This document shows, one piece after another, positions 52,641-59,930 of a stretch of DNA of 64,000 nt. The stretch is from contig NZ_JACIJS010000004.1 of the NCBI RefSeq assembly GCF_014199445.1, forward strand, positions 1 through 64,000, in the 5' to 3' direction. Position 1 is the stretch's first letter, and each line of letters opens with the position of its first letter. Source of the DNA: Rubricella aquisinus. GTDB taxonomy: Bacteria > Pseudomonadota > Alphaproteobacteria > Rhodobacterales > Rhodobacteraceae. The translations under genes were made by a program, and so were the position numbers. Below the pieces are notes generated by a model. It searched no databases. It saw only the letters and a list, made by a program, of their open reading frames with translations, and had not been told where the DNA came from.

Positions 52641-53594
52641 TCAGGGCCGGGAGTGTGCGCTCAGCTTGCCTTCATGCTCCGCCACGACCGCGCCCGCGCC
52701 TGTCCCGGTCGATTTCAGGGCGCGCAGAATCCCGATGAGATTGTCGTCGCGCAGCCGTTCCAACGCGCGGATGCTCATATGCCCCGATTGTGCGTCCGAT
52801 TGATCCGCGATCATATCGACCAGCGCGTCATTGAATTCGGGCACATCGGTCAGCTTGGTCCATGGCCAGGCAAGCGCAGGGCCAAACTGCGCCATGAAGT
52901 GTTTCATCCCGGCCTCGCCCCCGGCGATGCGGTAGGTCTCAAAAAGGCCCATCTGCGCCCATCGCAGGCCAAACCCCATGCGGATGGCCTCGTCAATCTC
53001 CGCCGTTGTGGCGATCCCGTCTTTCACCAACCACAGGCTTTCCCGCCAGACGGCCTCCAGCAGGCGGTCTGCGATATGGGCGGCAATCTCCGTGCGCACG
53101 GTCAGGGGATACATCCCGATGCTGCGCAGGATGGAGGCGGCGCGCGTGTCATTGGTGCCGACAAGTTCGACCAATGGCAGCAGATAGACCGGGTTGAACG
53201 GATGCGCCACGATCACGCGCGCGCCCGTCGCCCGCAATTCGGTCGGGGTAAAGCCGGATGTGGAGGAGCCGATCACCGCATCCGCCGGGGCATGGGCAGA
53301 GATGTCGCCGTGAATGCGACGCTTGAGGTCAAGCCGTTCCGGCACGCTTTCCTGTATCCAATCCGCGCCTGCCACGGCGCGGGGCAGGTCATCGCAATAG
53401 CTGAGCGTGCCCTCGCTTGGCAGCGCACTGTCATAGAGTTGCGGCAGCGCGTGACGCGCATTGTCCAGAACGGCGGTGATCTTGCGCGCGGCCTCTAGAT
53501 CGGGGTCAAACACGGCCACGTCCCAACCGTTGAGCAGGAATCGCGCGGCCCAGCCGCCGCCGATCACGCCGCCGCCGATGATCGCGGCCTTCAT
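52641..53594 (-). CDS. carnitine 3-dehydrogenase-like 3-hydroxyacyl-CoA dehydrogenase family protein
   Basis: A 317-residue NAD-dependent dehydrogenase. The Rossmann start is AAIIGGGVIGGGWAARFLLNGWDV. The catalytic His lies in VAHPFNPVYLLPLVELVG, with the SSTSG motif before it. The DRLLEAVWRESLWLV and GFGLRWAQMGLFETY segments match L-carnitine dehydrogenases, which oxidise carnitine to 3-dehydrocarnitine. ATG overlaps the stop of the BKACE gene (ATGA); that pairing is the classic carnitine-catabolism arrangement. The thioesterase domain often fused to such enzymes is absent. Confidence 0.87.
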   Translation of the reverse strand: MKAAIIGGGVIGGGWAARFLLNGWDVAVFDPDLEAARKITAVLDNARHALPQLYDSALPSEGTLSYCDDLPRAVAGADWIQESVPERLDLKRRIHGDISAHAPADAVIGSSTSGFTPTELRATGARVIVAHPFNPVYLLPLVELVGTNDTRAASILRSIGMYPLTVRTEIAAHIADRLLEAVWRESLWLVKDGIATTAEIDEAIRMGFGLRWAQMGLFETYRIAGGEAGMKHFMAQFGPALAWPWTKLTDVPEFNDALVDMIADQSDAQSGHMSIRALERLRDDNLIGILRALKSTGTGAGAVVAEHEGKLSAHSRP

Positions 53595-54508
53595 CGTGTC
53601 ACCGGCGCGCGTTTGGTGAGCGACAGGCGTGCGCGCACGTCCTGCGGTCCGATGACCCGTGCGCCAATCCCAGTGATCACCGTCACGGCACGCTCCACCA
53701 ATTGTGCGTTCGTCGCCAAAACGCCCCGCTCCAGAAAAAGGTTATCTTCCAGCCCGACCCGCACATGCCCGCCCGCCAGCACCGCTGCCGCGACATAGGG
53801 CATCTGATCGCGCCCCAGCGAAAACGCGGACCATGTCCAGTCAGGCGGCACATTCCCCACCATCGCCAGAAAGGTATTGAGGTCATTGGGCGCGCCCCAT
53901 GGCACCCCCATGCAAAGCTGCACCAGCGCGGGCGCGGTCAGCACACCCTCTGCCACCAATTGCGTGGCGAGCCATAGATGCCCGGTGTCGAACGCCTCAA
54001 TCTCAGGCCGGACGCCCATGTCGGTCATCATCTGGCCCATGGCGCGCAACATGCCGGGTGTGTTGGTCATCACATAATCGGCTTCGGCGAAATTCATCGT
54101 GCCGCAATCGAGCGTGCAAATCTCTGGCTGGCAATCCGCGATATGGGCGACGCGCGCGGCCGCACCGATCATGTCCGTCCCAGCGGTGTTGAGGGGCAGG
54201 GGGGCTTCGGTCGGGCCGAACACGATATCGCCGCCCATCCCGGCGGTGAGGTTCAACACGACATCGGTGTCACTGTCGCGAATACGCTTCGTAACCTCAC
54301 GATAGAGTGCCAGATCGCGGGACGGGGCGCCGGTTTCGGGATCGCGCACATGGCAATGGACAATGGCCGCCCCTGCTTTCGCCGCATCAATCGCGGCCTC
54401 AGCGATCTGCGCCGGGCTGCGCGGGACATGGGGGGATTTGTCCTGCGTCGCGCCGGAGCCGGTGATGGCTGCGGTGATGAACACCTCCCTGTTCATGGTA
54501 AGCGGCAT
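53591..54508 (-). CDS. beta-keto acid cleavage enzyme (BKACE, DUF849)
   Basis: A 305-residue TIM-barrel enzyme. ITAAITGSGATQDKSPHVP, the zinc-binding IVHCHVRD and the C-terminal VRVGLEDNLFLERG are BKACE hallmarks. It should cleave 3-dehydrocarnitine with acetyl-CoA into betainyl-CoA and acetoacetate. ATG at 54508 has GGGAGGAC upstream; the longer frame running into the typA region on the opposite strand is not coding. Confidence 0.88.
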   Translation of the reverse strand: MPLTMNREVFITAAITGSGATQDKSPHVPRSPAQIAEAAIDAAKAGAAIVHCHVRDPETGAPSRDLALYREVTKRIRDSDTDVVLNLTAGMGGDIVFGPTEAPLPLNTAGTDMIGAAARVAHIADCQPEICTLDCGTMNFAEADYVMTNTPGMLRAMGQMMTDMGVRPEIEAFDTGHLWLATQLVAEGVLTAPALVQLCMGVPWGAPNDLNTFLAMVGNVPPDWTWSAFSLGRDQMPYVAAAVLAGGHVRVGLEDNLFLERGVLATNAQLVERAVTVITGIGARVIGPQDVRARLSLTKRAPVTR

Positions 54509-54691
54509 CGCGTCCTCCCTCGTTGTCCCGCTCAGCCTATCCCCTGATCTGGGGGCGTGGTGCCAAAAAACGGCATTCCGCTGTCGCGGACGCAAAAACG
54601 GGCGACGCAGCGGCCCGTTTCGCATTGCACCATGGTCAAACCGCACAATCCGCGTTATGGGGCGGCAAACCTCTTTCAAGGACGCATTCGG

Positions 54692-56509
54692 ATGGACCTT
54701 CGTAACATCGCTATCATCGCCCATGTTGACCACGGCAAGACGACGCTCGTGGATCAATTGCTCGCGCAATCGGGCTCTCATCGGGCCAATCAGCAGGTGG
54801 CCGAGCGGGCCATGGACAGCAACGATCTGGAGCGGGAGCGCGGGATCACGATCCTTGCCAAATGTACCTCCGTTGAATGGCAGGGCATTCGGATCAACAT
54901 CGTGGACACCCCCGGCCACGCCGATTTCGGCGGCGAAGTGGAGCGGATCCTGTCCATGGTCGATGGCGTGGTTCTGCTCGTCGATGCGGCGGAAGGCCCG
55001 ATGCCCCAAACTAAATTCGTGACATCCAAGGCATTGGCGCTGGGCCTGAAACCCATCGTGGTGCTCAACAAGGTCGATAAGCCGGATGCGGAGCCGGATC
55101 GCGCCCTTGATGAGGTGTTTGATTTGTTCGTGCAGTTGGACGCGAATGAAGAGCAGCTCGATTTTCCGGTGCTCTACGCCTCTGGCCGCGATGGCTGGGC
55201 CGATGATGTGCTGGACGGTCCGCGTAAGGATTTGCAGGCCATGTTCGCGCAGGTCGTCAAGCATGTGGAGCCGCCAAAGCAGGTTGCGCAGGCGGATCAG
55301 CCGTTCAAGATGCTGGCGACCACGCTTGAATCCGACCCGTATCTGGGCCGCATCCTGACCGGCCGGATCGAAGAGGGAACCCTGACCACAGGCCGCACGA
55401 TCAAGGGGCTGAGCCGTGACGGGAAAGAGATCGAACGCTTCCGCGTGACCAAAATCCTCGCGTTCCGCGGCCTATCCCGCCAGCCGATCGAAGAGGCCGC
55501 CGCGGGCGACATTGTGGCGATCGCGGGCATGACCAAATCGACAGTGGCCGATACGCTTTGTGACACGGCAGTGTCGGAGCCGATCCCGGCGCGCCCGATT
55601 GACCCGCCCACCATCTCCGTCACCTTCGGGATCAATGACAGCCCGCTTGCCGGGCGCGATGGCGACAAGGTGCAAAGCCGCGTCATCCGCGCGCGCCTGA
55701 TGCAGGAAGCCGAGTCGAACGTCGCGATCAAAGTGAGCGACAGCGCGCAGGGCGACAGTTTTGAAGTCGCCGGGCGCGGCGAATTGCAGATGGGTGTCCT
55801 CATCGAGAATATGCGCCGCGAAGGGTTCGAATTGTCGATCTCCCGCCCGCGCGTGTTGATGAAAGACGAGGACGGCCTGCGGATGGAGCCTGTGGAAGAG
55901 GCAACCATCGACGTGGATGAAGCCTATTCCGGTGTGGTGGTCGAAAAGCTCAACGCCCGCAAAGGCGAGCTTGTGGATATGCGCACCGGGCAGGGTGGCA
56001 AAACCCGCATCGTTGCCCATGTGCCGAGCCGAGGCCTCATCGGCTATCACGGTGAGTTTCTGACCGATACGCGCGGCACTGGCGTTCTGAACCGCGTGTT
56101 CCACGGCTGGACCCCGCATAAGGGTCCGATCCCCGGTCGGCGGCGTGGCGTGCTGATTTCCATGGAGACAGGACAATCCGTCGCATATGCGATCTTCAAC
56201 CTTGAGGATCGGGGCAAATTCTTCATCGGATCGGGTGAGGCCGTCTACCAGGGGATGATCCTCGGTGAGCACAGCCGCGACAACGATCTGGAAGTTAACC
56301 CGCTTAAGGGGAAAAAGCTGTCCAATGTCCGCGCGTCGGGCAAGGATGAAGCGGTTGTTTTGACCACACCGCAGCGCATGTCGCTGGAAGAAGCAATCGC
56401 TTACATTAACGATGATGAGCTTGTGGAGGTCACTCCGGGTGCGATCCGGCTGCGCAAACGCTTCCTTGATCCGCATGAGCGCAAGCGTGAGTCTCGCAAA
56501 ATGGAATAA
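54692..56509 (+). CDS. typA: translational GTPase TypA/BipA
   Basis: A 605-residue ribosome-associated GTPase. G1 is AHVDHGKTT (about 10-18), the switch Thr lies in RGITIL, G3 in [10 protein letters not shown] and G4 in NKVD. EF-G-like domains II-III-V and the BipA-specific C-terminal domain follow, all full length. ATG at 54692 with AAGGAC upstream is preferred over earlier in-frame ATGs. BipA helps ribosome assembly and stress growth. Confidence 0.96.
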   Translation: MDLRNIAIIAHVDHGKTTLVDQLLAQSGSHRANQQVAERAMDSNDLERERGITILAKCTSVEWQGIRINIVDTPGHADFGGEVERILSMVDGVVLLVDAAEGPMPQTKFVTSKALALGLKPIVVLNKVDKPDAEPDRALDEVFDLFVQLDANEEQLDFPVLYASGRDGWADDVLDGPRKDLQAMFAQVVKHVEPPKQVAQADQPFKMLATTLESDPYLGRILTGRIEEGTLTTGRTIKGLSRDGKEIERFRVTKILAFRGLSRQPIEEAAAGDIVAIAGMTKSTVADTLCDTAVSEPIPARPIDPPTISVTFGINDSPLAGRDGDKVQSRVIRARLMQEAESNVAIKVSDSAQGDSFEVAGRGELQMGVLIENMRREGFELSISRPRVLMKDEDGLRMEPVEEATIDVDEAYSGVVVEKLNARKGELVDMRTGQGGKTRIVAHVPSRGLIGYHGEFLTDTRGTGVLNRVFHGWTPHKGPIPGRRRGVLISMETGQSVAYAIFNLEDRGKFFIGSGEAVYQGMILGEHSRDNDLEVNPLKGKKLSNVRASGKDEAVVLTTPQRMSLEEAIAYINDDELVEVTPGAIRLRKRFLDPHERKRESRKME

Positions 56510-56518
56510 ACCATGGGT

Positions 56519-56552
56519 TGTTTTGCATTTTGCAATTGCAAAATGCAAAACA
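56519..56552. repeat. 34-bp perfect palindrome downstream of typA
   Basis: Positions 56519-56552 are a complete palindrome with 17-base arms and no loop, centred between 56535 and 56536 (TGCAA|TTGCA). Inside each arm TTTTGCA occurs twice. It begins ten bases after the typA stop. It could be a terminator (with 4-base A/T runs) or a binding site for a dimeric regulator such as the XRE protein encoded 207 bases downstream. Confidence 0.85.
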
Positions 56553-56758
56553 CCAATGAGTTGAATTTGTGAATATGGCGGATTGTGACGGGTGCAGCCT
56601 TAAACTTGTCAAAGAGTGAAAGGCGGCCGTCGATTTCCTCAGGTTTTCCGTGGATCAATGCCTTAATCAAAAATTAATTTTAAAATTTTCTAAACTTGGC
56701 ACGCTGCCTGCATGTGTCTCGGTATCGGGGGTATCCGAAACATTTTGGAGGACAGACA

Positions 56759-57142
56759 ATGAAACATCCAGTTGACGTGCACGTGGGCAAGCGTATTCGC
56801 CATCGCCGTTGGATGATTGGGATGACTCAGCAACAGCTGGGTGATGCCGTGGGGATCAAGTTTCAACAGATTCAGAAATACGAGACCGGCATGAACCGCG
56901 TCAGCGCATCCCGCCTTTGGGATATCGCAAGCGCGCTGGACGTGACCATCGCCTTTTTCTTCGAAGGTCTCGATGGGGATGTGGCAGAGGCCGCAATGAG
57001 CGAATTCCAGGTGGAGAAGCCGCAGGGTGACCTGATGGTGGATCGCGAAGCACAAGAGCTTGTGCGCTCCTACTACGCCATCCCCGAAGAGCAGCGCCGC
57101 CGCCTGTTTGATCTGGCGCGCGTGCTGAGCGACGCGGCCTGA
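56759..57142 (+). CDS. XRE-family helix-turn-helix regulator
   Basis: A 127-residue regulator. A Cro/CI-type helix-turn-helix covers about 12-66 (MTQQQLGDAVGIKFQQIQKYETG), followed by an acidic linker and a C-terminal helical segment likely for dimerisation. ATG at 56759 has TTGGAGGAC upstream. It lies between typA and hisN, and regulators of this small type with this neighbour are common in Rhodobacterales. Its target is not known. Confidence 0.9.
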   Translation: MKHPVDVHVGKRIRHRRWMIGMTQQQLGDAVGIKFQQIQKYETGMNRVSASRLWDIASALDVTIAFFFEGLDGDVAEAAMSEFQVEKPQGDLMVDREAQELVRSYYAIPEEQRRRLFDLARVLSDAA

Positions 57143-57227
57143 TTTGGGACTGACCCCGCGTCTTGTGACAGGGATGCGGGGATGCGGGGCGGGCAACTCC
57201 CTCCGTTGACCGATCCCGCAATCTGTG

Positions 57228-57265
57228 AAACTCCCGAACCGTTGCACACGGTTCGGGAGTTTTTT
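57228..57265 (+). terminator. intrinsic terminator whose 3' arm carries the hisN ribosome site
   Basis: A perfect 15-bp stem (57228-57242 and 57248-57262) with loop TGCAC, followed by TTTTTT (57260-57265), a textbook rho-independent terminator. The T-run stops two bases before the ATG at 57267, and GGGAG (57255-57259) within the 3' arm is the only Shine-Dalgarno-like sequence for that ATG. Confidence 0.9.
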
Positions 57266-57266
57266 C

Positions 57267-58064
57267 ATGGCACAGGCTCAACATGACATGGCGGAGTTGA
57301 CGGAGGTCGCCCACGCGCTGGCCGATGCCGCGGGTGCCGCGATCCAGCCCTATTTCCGCACCAAACTGACGCCTGAAAACAAGGATGCGCAGGGCTTTGA
57401 TCCTGTCACCATCGCGGATCGCGCAGCGGAGGCCGCGATGCGTGACGTACTGGCCATCCGCCGCCCGCAAGATGGCATTTACGGGGAAGAATACGGTCGT
57501 CAGGACGGGACAAGCGGGCTGACTTGGGTGCTTGATCCGATTGATGGCACCCGCGCCTTCATCTGCGGTGCGCCGACATGGGGCTGCCTGATCGGCTTGG
57601 ACGATGGCAGCGGCCCGATCCTCGGCATCGTCGATCAGCCCCATACGGGGGAGCGGTTTTTCGGCGGGCCGAATGGCGCGACCCTCACCCATCATGGTAT
57701 CACGACATCCTTGCAGACCAATAGGGCAACGACCGCCCTGTCCGGGGCAAAGCTGCTCACAACCTTCCCGGAGGTCGGTCAGGCGGCGGAGCGCGCGGCG
57801 TTTGAGCGGGTCCGTGATCAGGTGCAACTCACCCGCTATGGGCTGGATTGCTATGCCTATGCGCTGATCGCAACCGGGCAAGTCGATCTGGTGATCGAAG
57901 CCGGGCTGAATGCTTATGACATTCAAGGGCCACAAGCGGTGATCGAGGCCGCAGGCGGGATTGTCACCACATGGGATGGTGGCCCGGCGCATCAGGGCGG
58001 GCGCATTCTTGCTGCCGGAAACAAGGCGCTGCATCAGGCCGCGATGGACCTGCTCAACAGCTAG
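57267..58064 (+). CDS. hisN: inositol-monophosphatase-family protein, HisN-type histidinol phosphatase
   Basis: A 265-residue lithium-sensitive-type Mg-dependent phosphatase. The metal-binding motifs are present: GEEYG (about 72-76), DPIDGTRAF (about 91-99) and a later AYDIQGPQAVIEAAGG. In alphaproteobacteria this group often supplies the missing histidinol-phosphate phosphatase. ATG 57267 sits at the edge of a terminator hairpin; ATG 57288 is an alternative start with no better ribosome site. Its stop overlaps the convergent hydrolase stop in CTAG. Confidence 0.87.
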   Translation: MAQAQHDMAELTEVAHALADAAGAAIQPYFRTKLTPENKDAQGFDPVTIADRAAEAAMRDVLAIRRPQDGIYGEEYGRQDGTSGLTWVLDPIDGTRAFICGAPTWGCLIGLDDGSGPILGIVDQPHTGERFFGGPNGATLTHHGITTSLQTNRATTALSGAKLLTTFPEVGQAAERAAFERVRDQVQLTRYGLDCYAYALIATGQVDLVIEAGLNAYDIQGPQAVIEAAGGIVTTWDGGPAHQGGRILAAGNKALHQAAMDLLNS

Positions 58065-58993
58065 GCGTCAGCGGTCAGGAATGCGGTGATCCGGTCCCAG
58101 ACCGGTTCAAAACACTGGCTGCGTTCTTGCAGGATTTCGTGCCGTGCGCCCGGCACCTTGACCAAGGTGCTGTTGGGCAGGCGTTCCACTTGGGTCATGA
58201 TCGCCCCTTCGGAGACAACCCGCTCCTCCGTGCCAAGGAACACCAGCGTTTCGGTGGTCGGCATGCCCACATCCATCAGGGCGTTCATCTCGTCAAAACT
58301 GGCCGCAACCCACGAAACGGTCGGCGCGCCAAGGGTCAGTTGCGGATGGCTGTCAAGATGGCCGCGCATCCAGTCGAACCGCTCCCGATCTGTAGTCAGT
58401 TTGTTGGTCTCAAGCGTTGTGTTGCGCAGAAAATCGCTCGCCCGGCCGCCGGGGGCGATTGTCTGCCCGCGCCCGAATGCCTCAAGGAACCGCGCGACAA
58501 AGGGGCCGAAAATCCGTTTCTCTACCGGCAGGTTCAGCCCCCACATCGGAGCGCAGAACACCGCGCGCGAGACGCCCGCATCCCGCAGCGCCCCATCGGC
58601 AAGTGCCCGCAGGCCAATCGCCCCGCCCATACTGTGCGCGATCAGATGCAAAGGTCGTGGAAAGCCCTGCACGGCCCCAAGCAGTGCCGCCATATCCTGC
58701 TGAAATTCAGAATACCGCCTGACATAGCCCAGATTGTCCGCCACCTTGCGATCAGACAGCCCCTGTCCGCGCCAATCGATACAGGCAACCGCATAGCCAA
58801 GCGCCACGAGCCGCGTGATCACGCGATCATATTTCTCGATATACTCGGTGCGACCGGGCAGGAGCAGAACGGTGCCCCGCGTTCCCTGCCATATCGCAAT
58901 GCGCAGCCGCGTGCCGTCACGCGCCGTGACATATTGCGCCTCCCCCCCGGCAGGGAGGGCGGCAATCTCGGTATGAAGGGGAGCGGTGCTCAC
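58061..58993 (-). CDS. alpha/beta hydrolase, lysophospholipase (PldB)-like
   Basis: A 310-residue cytoplasmic hydrolase. The oxyanion area is LLLPGRTEYIEKY, the nucleophile Ser lies in IAHSMGGAIG near residue 119, and the final His in PGARHEILQE. The DWRGQGLS segment is typical of PldB/YtpA-type lysophospholipases or monoglyceride lipases. It is coupled to the SCP2 gene (ATGA overlap), suggesting a lipid-related task. Confidence 0.88.
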   Translation of the reverse strand: MSTAPLHTEIAALPAGGEAQYVTARDGTRLRIAIWQGTRGTVLLLPGRTEYIEKYDRVITRLVALGYAVACIDWRGQGLSDRKVADNLGYVRRYSEFQQDMAALLGAVQGFPRPLHLIAHSMGGAIGLRALADGALRDAGVSRAVFCAPMWGLNLPVEKRIFGPFVARFLEAFGRGQTIAPGGRASDFLRNTTLETNKLTTDRERFDWMRGHLDSHPQLTLGAPTVSWVAASFDEMNALMDVGMPTTETLVFLGTEERVVSEGAIMTQVERLPNSTLVKVPGARHEILQERSQCFEPVWDRITAFLTADA

Positions 58994-59283
58994 CCCAGAA
59001 CAGTCGCCAGTTTCATGGCAAGACCCATGTCGCCGTCGATCTTGAGCTTGCCGGTCATGAACGCGGAAGTCGGGTTCAGATCGCCGCTCATCATTTCCTG
59101 AAACGTGTCGGCATCGGCCATGAGGGTCACATCCGCGTCCGAATCGTCCGCCGAGACGCCAGAGGCATCGACGCGAACAGCGCCTTCGCCTTCGATCTGG
59201 AACTTCACGGAACCGTCCTCAATCCCGTCTGCGCCGAATTTTTCCTTCAGTGCGGCGACGGCTGCGTCGATGACTGCGCTCAT
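58990..59283 (-). CDS. SCP2 sterol-carrier-domain protein
   Basis: A 97-residue single SCP2 domain: GSVKFQIEGEGAVRVDASG, then DADVTLMADADTFQEMMSGDLNPTSAFMTGKLKIDGD, the conserved lipid-binding core. ATG at 59283 gives the normal compact domain. It may bind or present lipids to the hydrolase encoded next to it. Confidence 0.92.
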   Translation of the reverse strand: MSAVIDAAVAALKEKFGADGIEDGSVKFQIEGEGAVRVDASGVSADDSDADVTLMADADTFQEMMSGDLNPTSAFMTGKLKIDGDMGLAMKLATVLG

Positions 59284-59354
59284 TTGGGTCACTCCCCTGT
59301 TATGATGCGAAGCTGCCCCTCGCATTTCCTGATATGCGCGTTACTTTAGGCATC

Positions 59355-59906
59355 ATGAGACCGGTGACAATCATCCTTGCGGCCTGTGCCGTAGCGTTAT
59401 TCCAACCTGCCCTTGCGGAAGGCCATGAGCCGTCCGAGCTGGAGCAGCTCTATGCCCAATTGGCCGATCCAGAGACGACCGATCCGATCCGATTGGTCAA
59501 CAGGATCGGGCGGTTATGGTCCAATTCCGGGTCGGAGGCGATGGACCTCTTGCTGGAGCGGGGGACAGAGGCCATTCAGGATGAGGATTACATCCTTGCC
59601 ATTGAGCATCTGACCGCCCTCACAGACCATGCCCCCGATTTTGCCGAAGGCTGGAACGCGCGCGCGACCGCCTATTACCTCAATGGCGATCTGGGCCTGT
59701 CGATTGCAGATATCGAGCGCGCGCTGGCCCTCAATCCGCAGCATTTCGGCGCGCTTGCCGGGCTGGGCCTAATCTATGAGGAATTGGGATACGATCAGGC
59801 GGCCTATTCCGCCTATCTTGCCTCACGCAGCCTCAATCCGCATCAGGAACGGGTGAATAACGCGATTGACCGCCTGCGTGTGTCTGGTATCGGGCAGGCC
59901 CTCTAA
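59355..59906 (+). CDS. secreted TPR-repeat protein
   Basis: A 183-residue protein with a signal peptide (ending in QPALA at about residue 21). Two to three tetratricopeptide repeats follow (about 75-175; WNARATAYYLNGDLGLSIADIERALALNP). ATG 59355 is chosen over 59334 because it gives a normal signal peptide. Periplasmic protein-protein interaction is likely; partners are not known. Confidence 0.85.
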   Translation: MRPVTIILAACAVALFQPALAEGHEPSELEQLYAQLADPETTDPIRLVNRIGRLWSNSGSEAMDLLLERGTEAIQDEDYILAIEHLTALTDHAPDFAEGWNARATAYYLNGDLGLSIADIERALALNPQHFGALAGLGLIYEELGYDQAAYSAYLASRSLNPHQERVNNAIDRLRVSGIGQAL

Positions 59907-59930
59907 CACTTCAATGACAAGGGGCCGCGT

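Noticed and set aside
53591-55264. long 557-codon minus-strand frame covering BKACE and part of typA
   Set aside because: The N-terminal half is the antisense of typA; the true BKACE start is ATG 54508 with a good ribosome site.
57161-57175. TGTCACA on the minus strand as a fourth ECF41 promoter
   Set aside because: No CGTC at the 16-base spacing, and no gene starts downstream on that strand.
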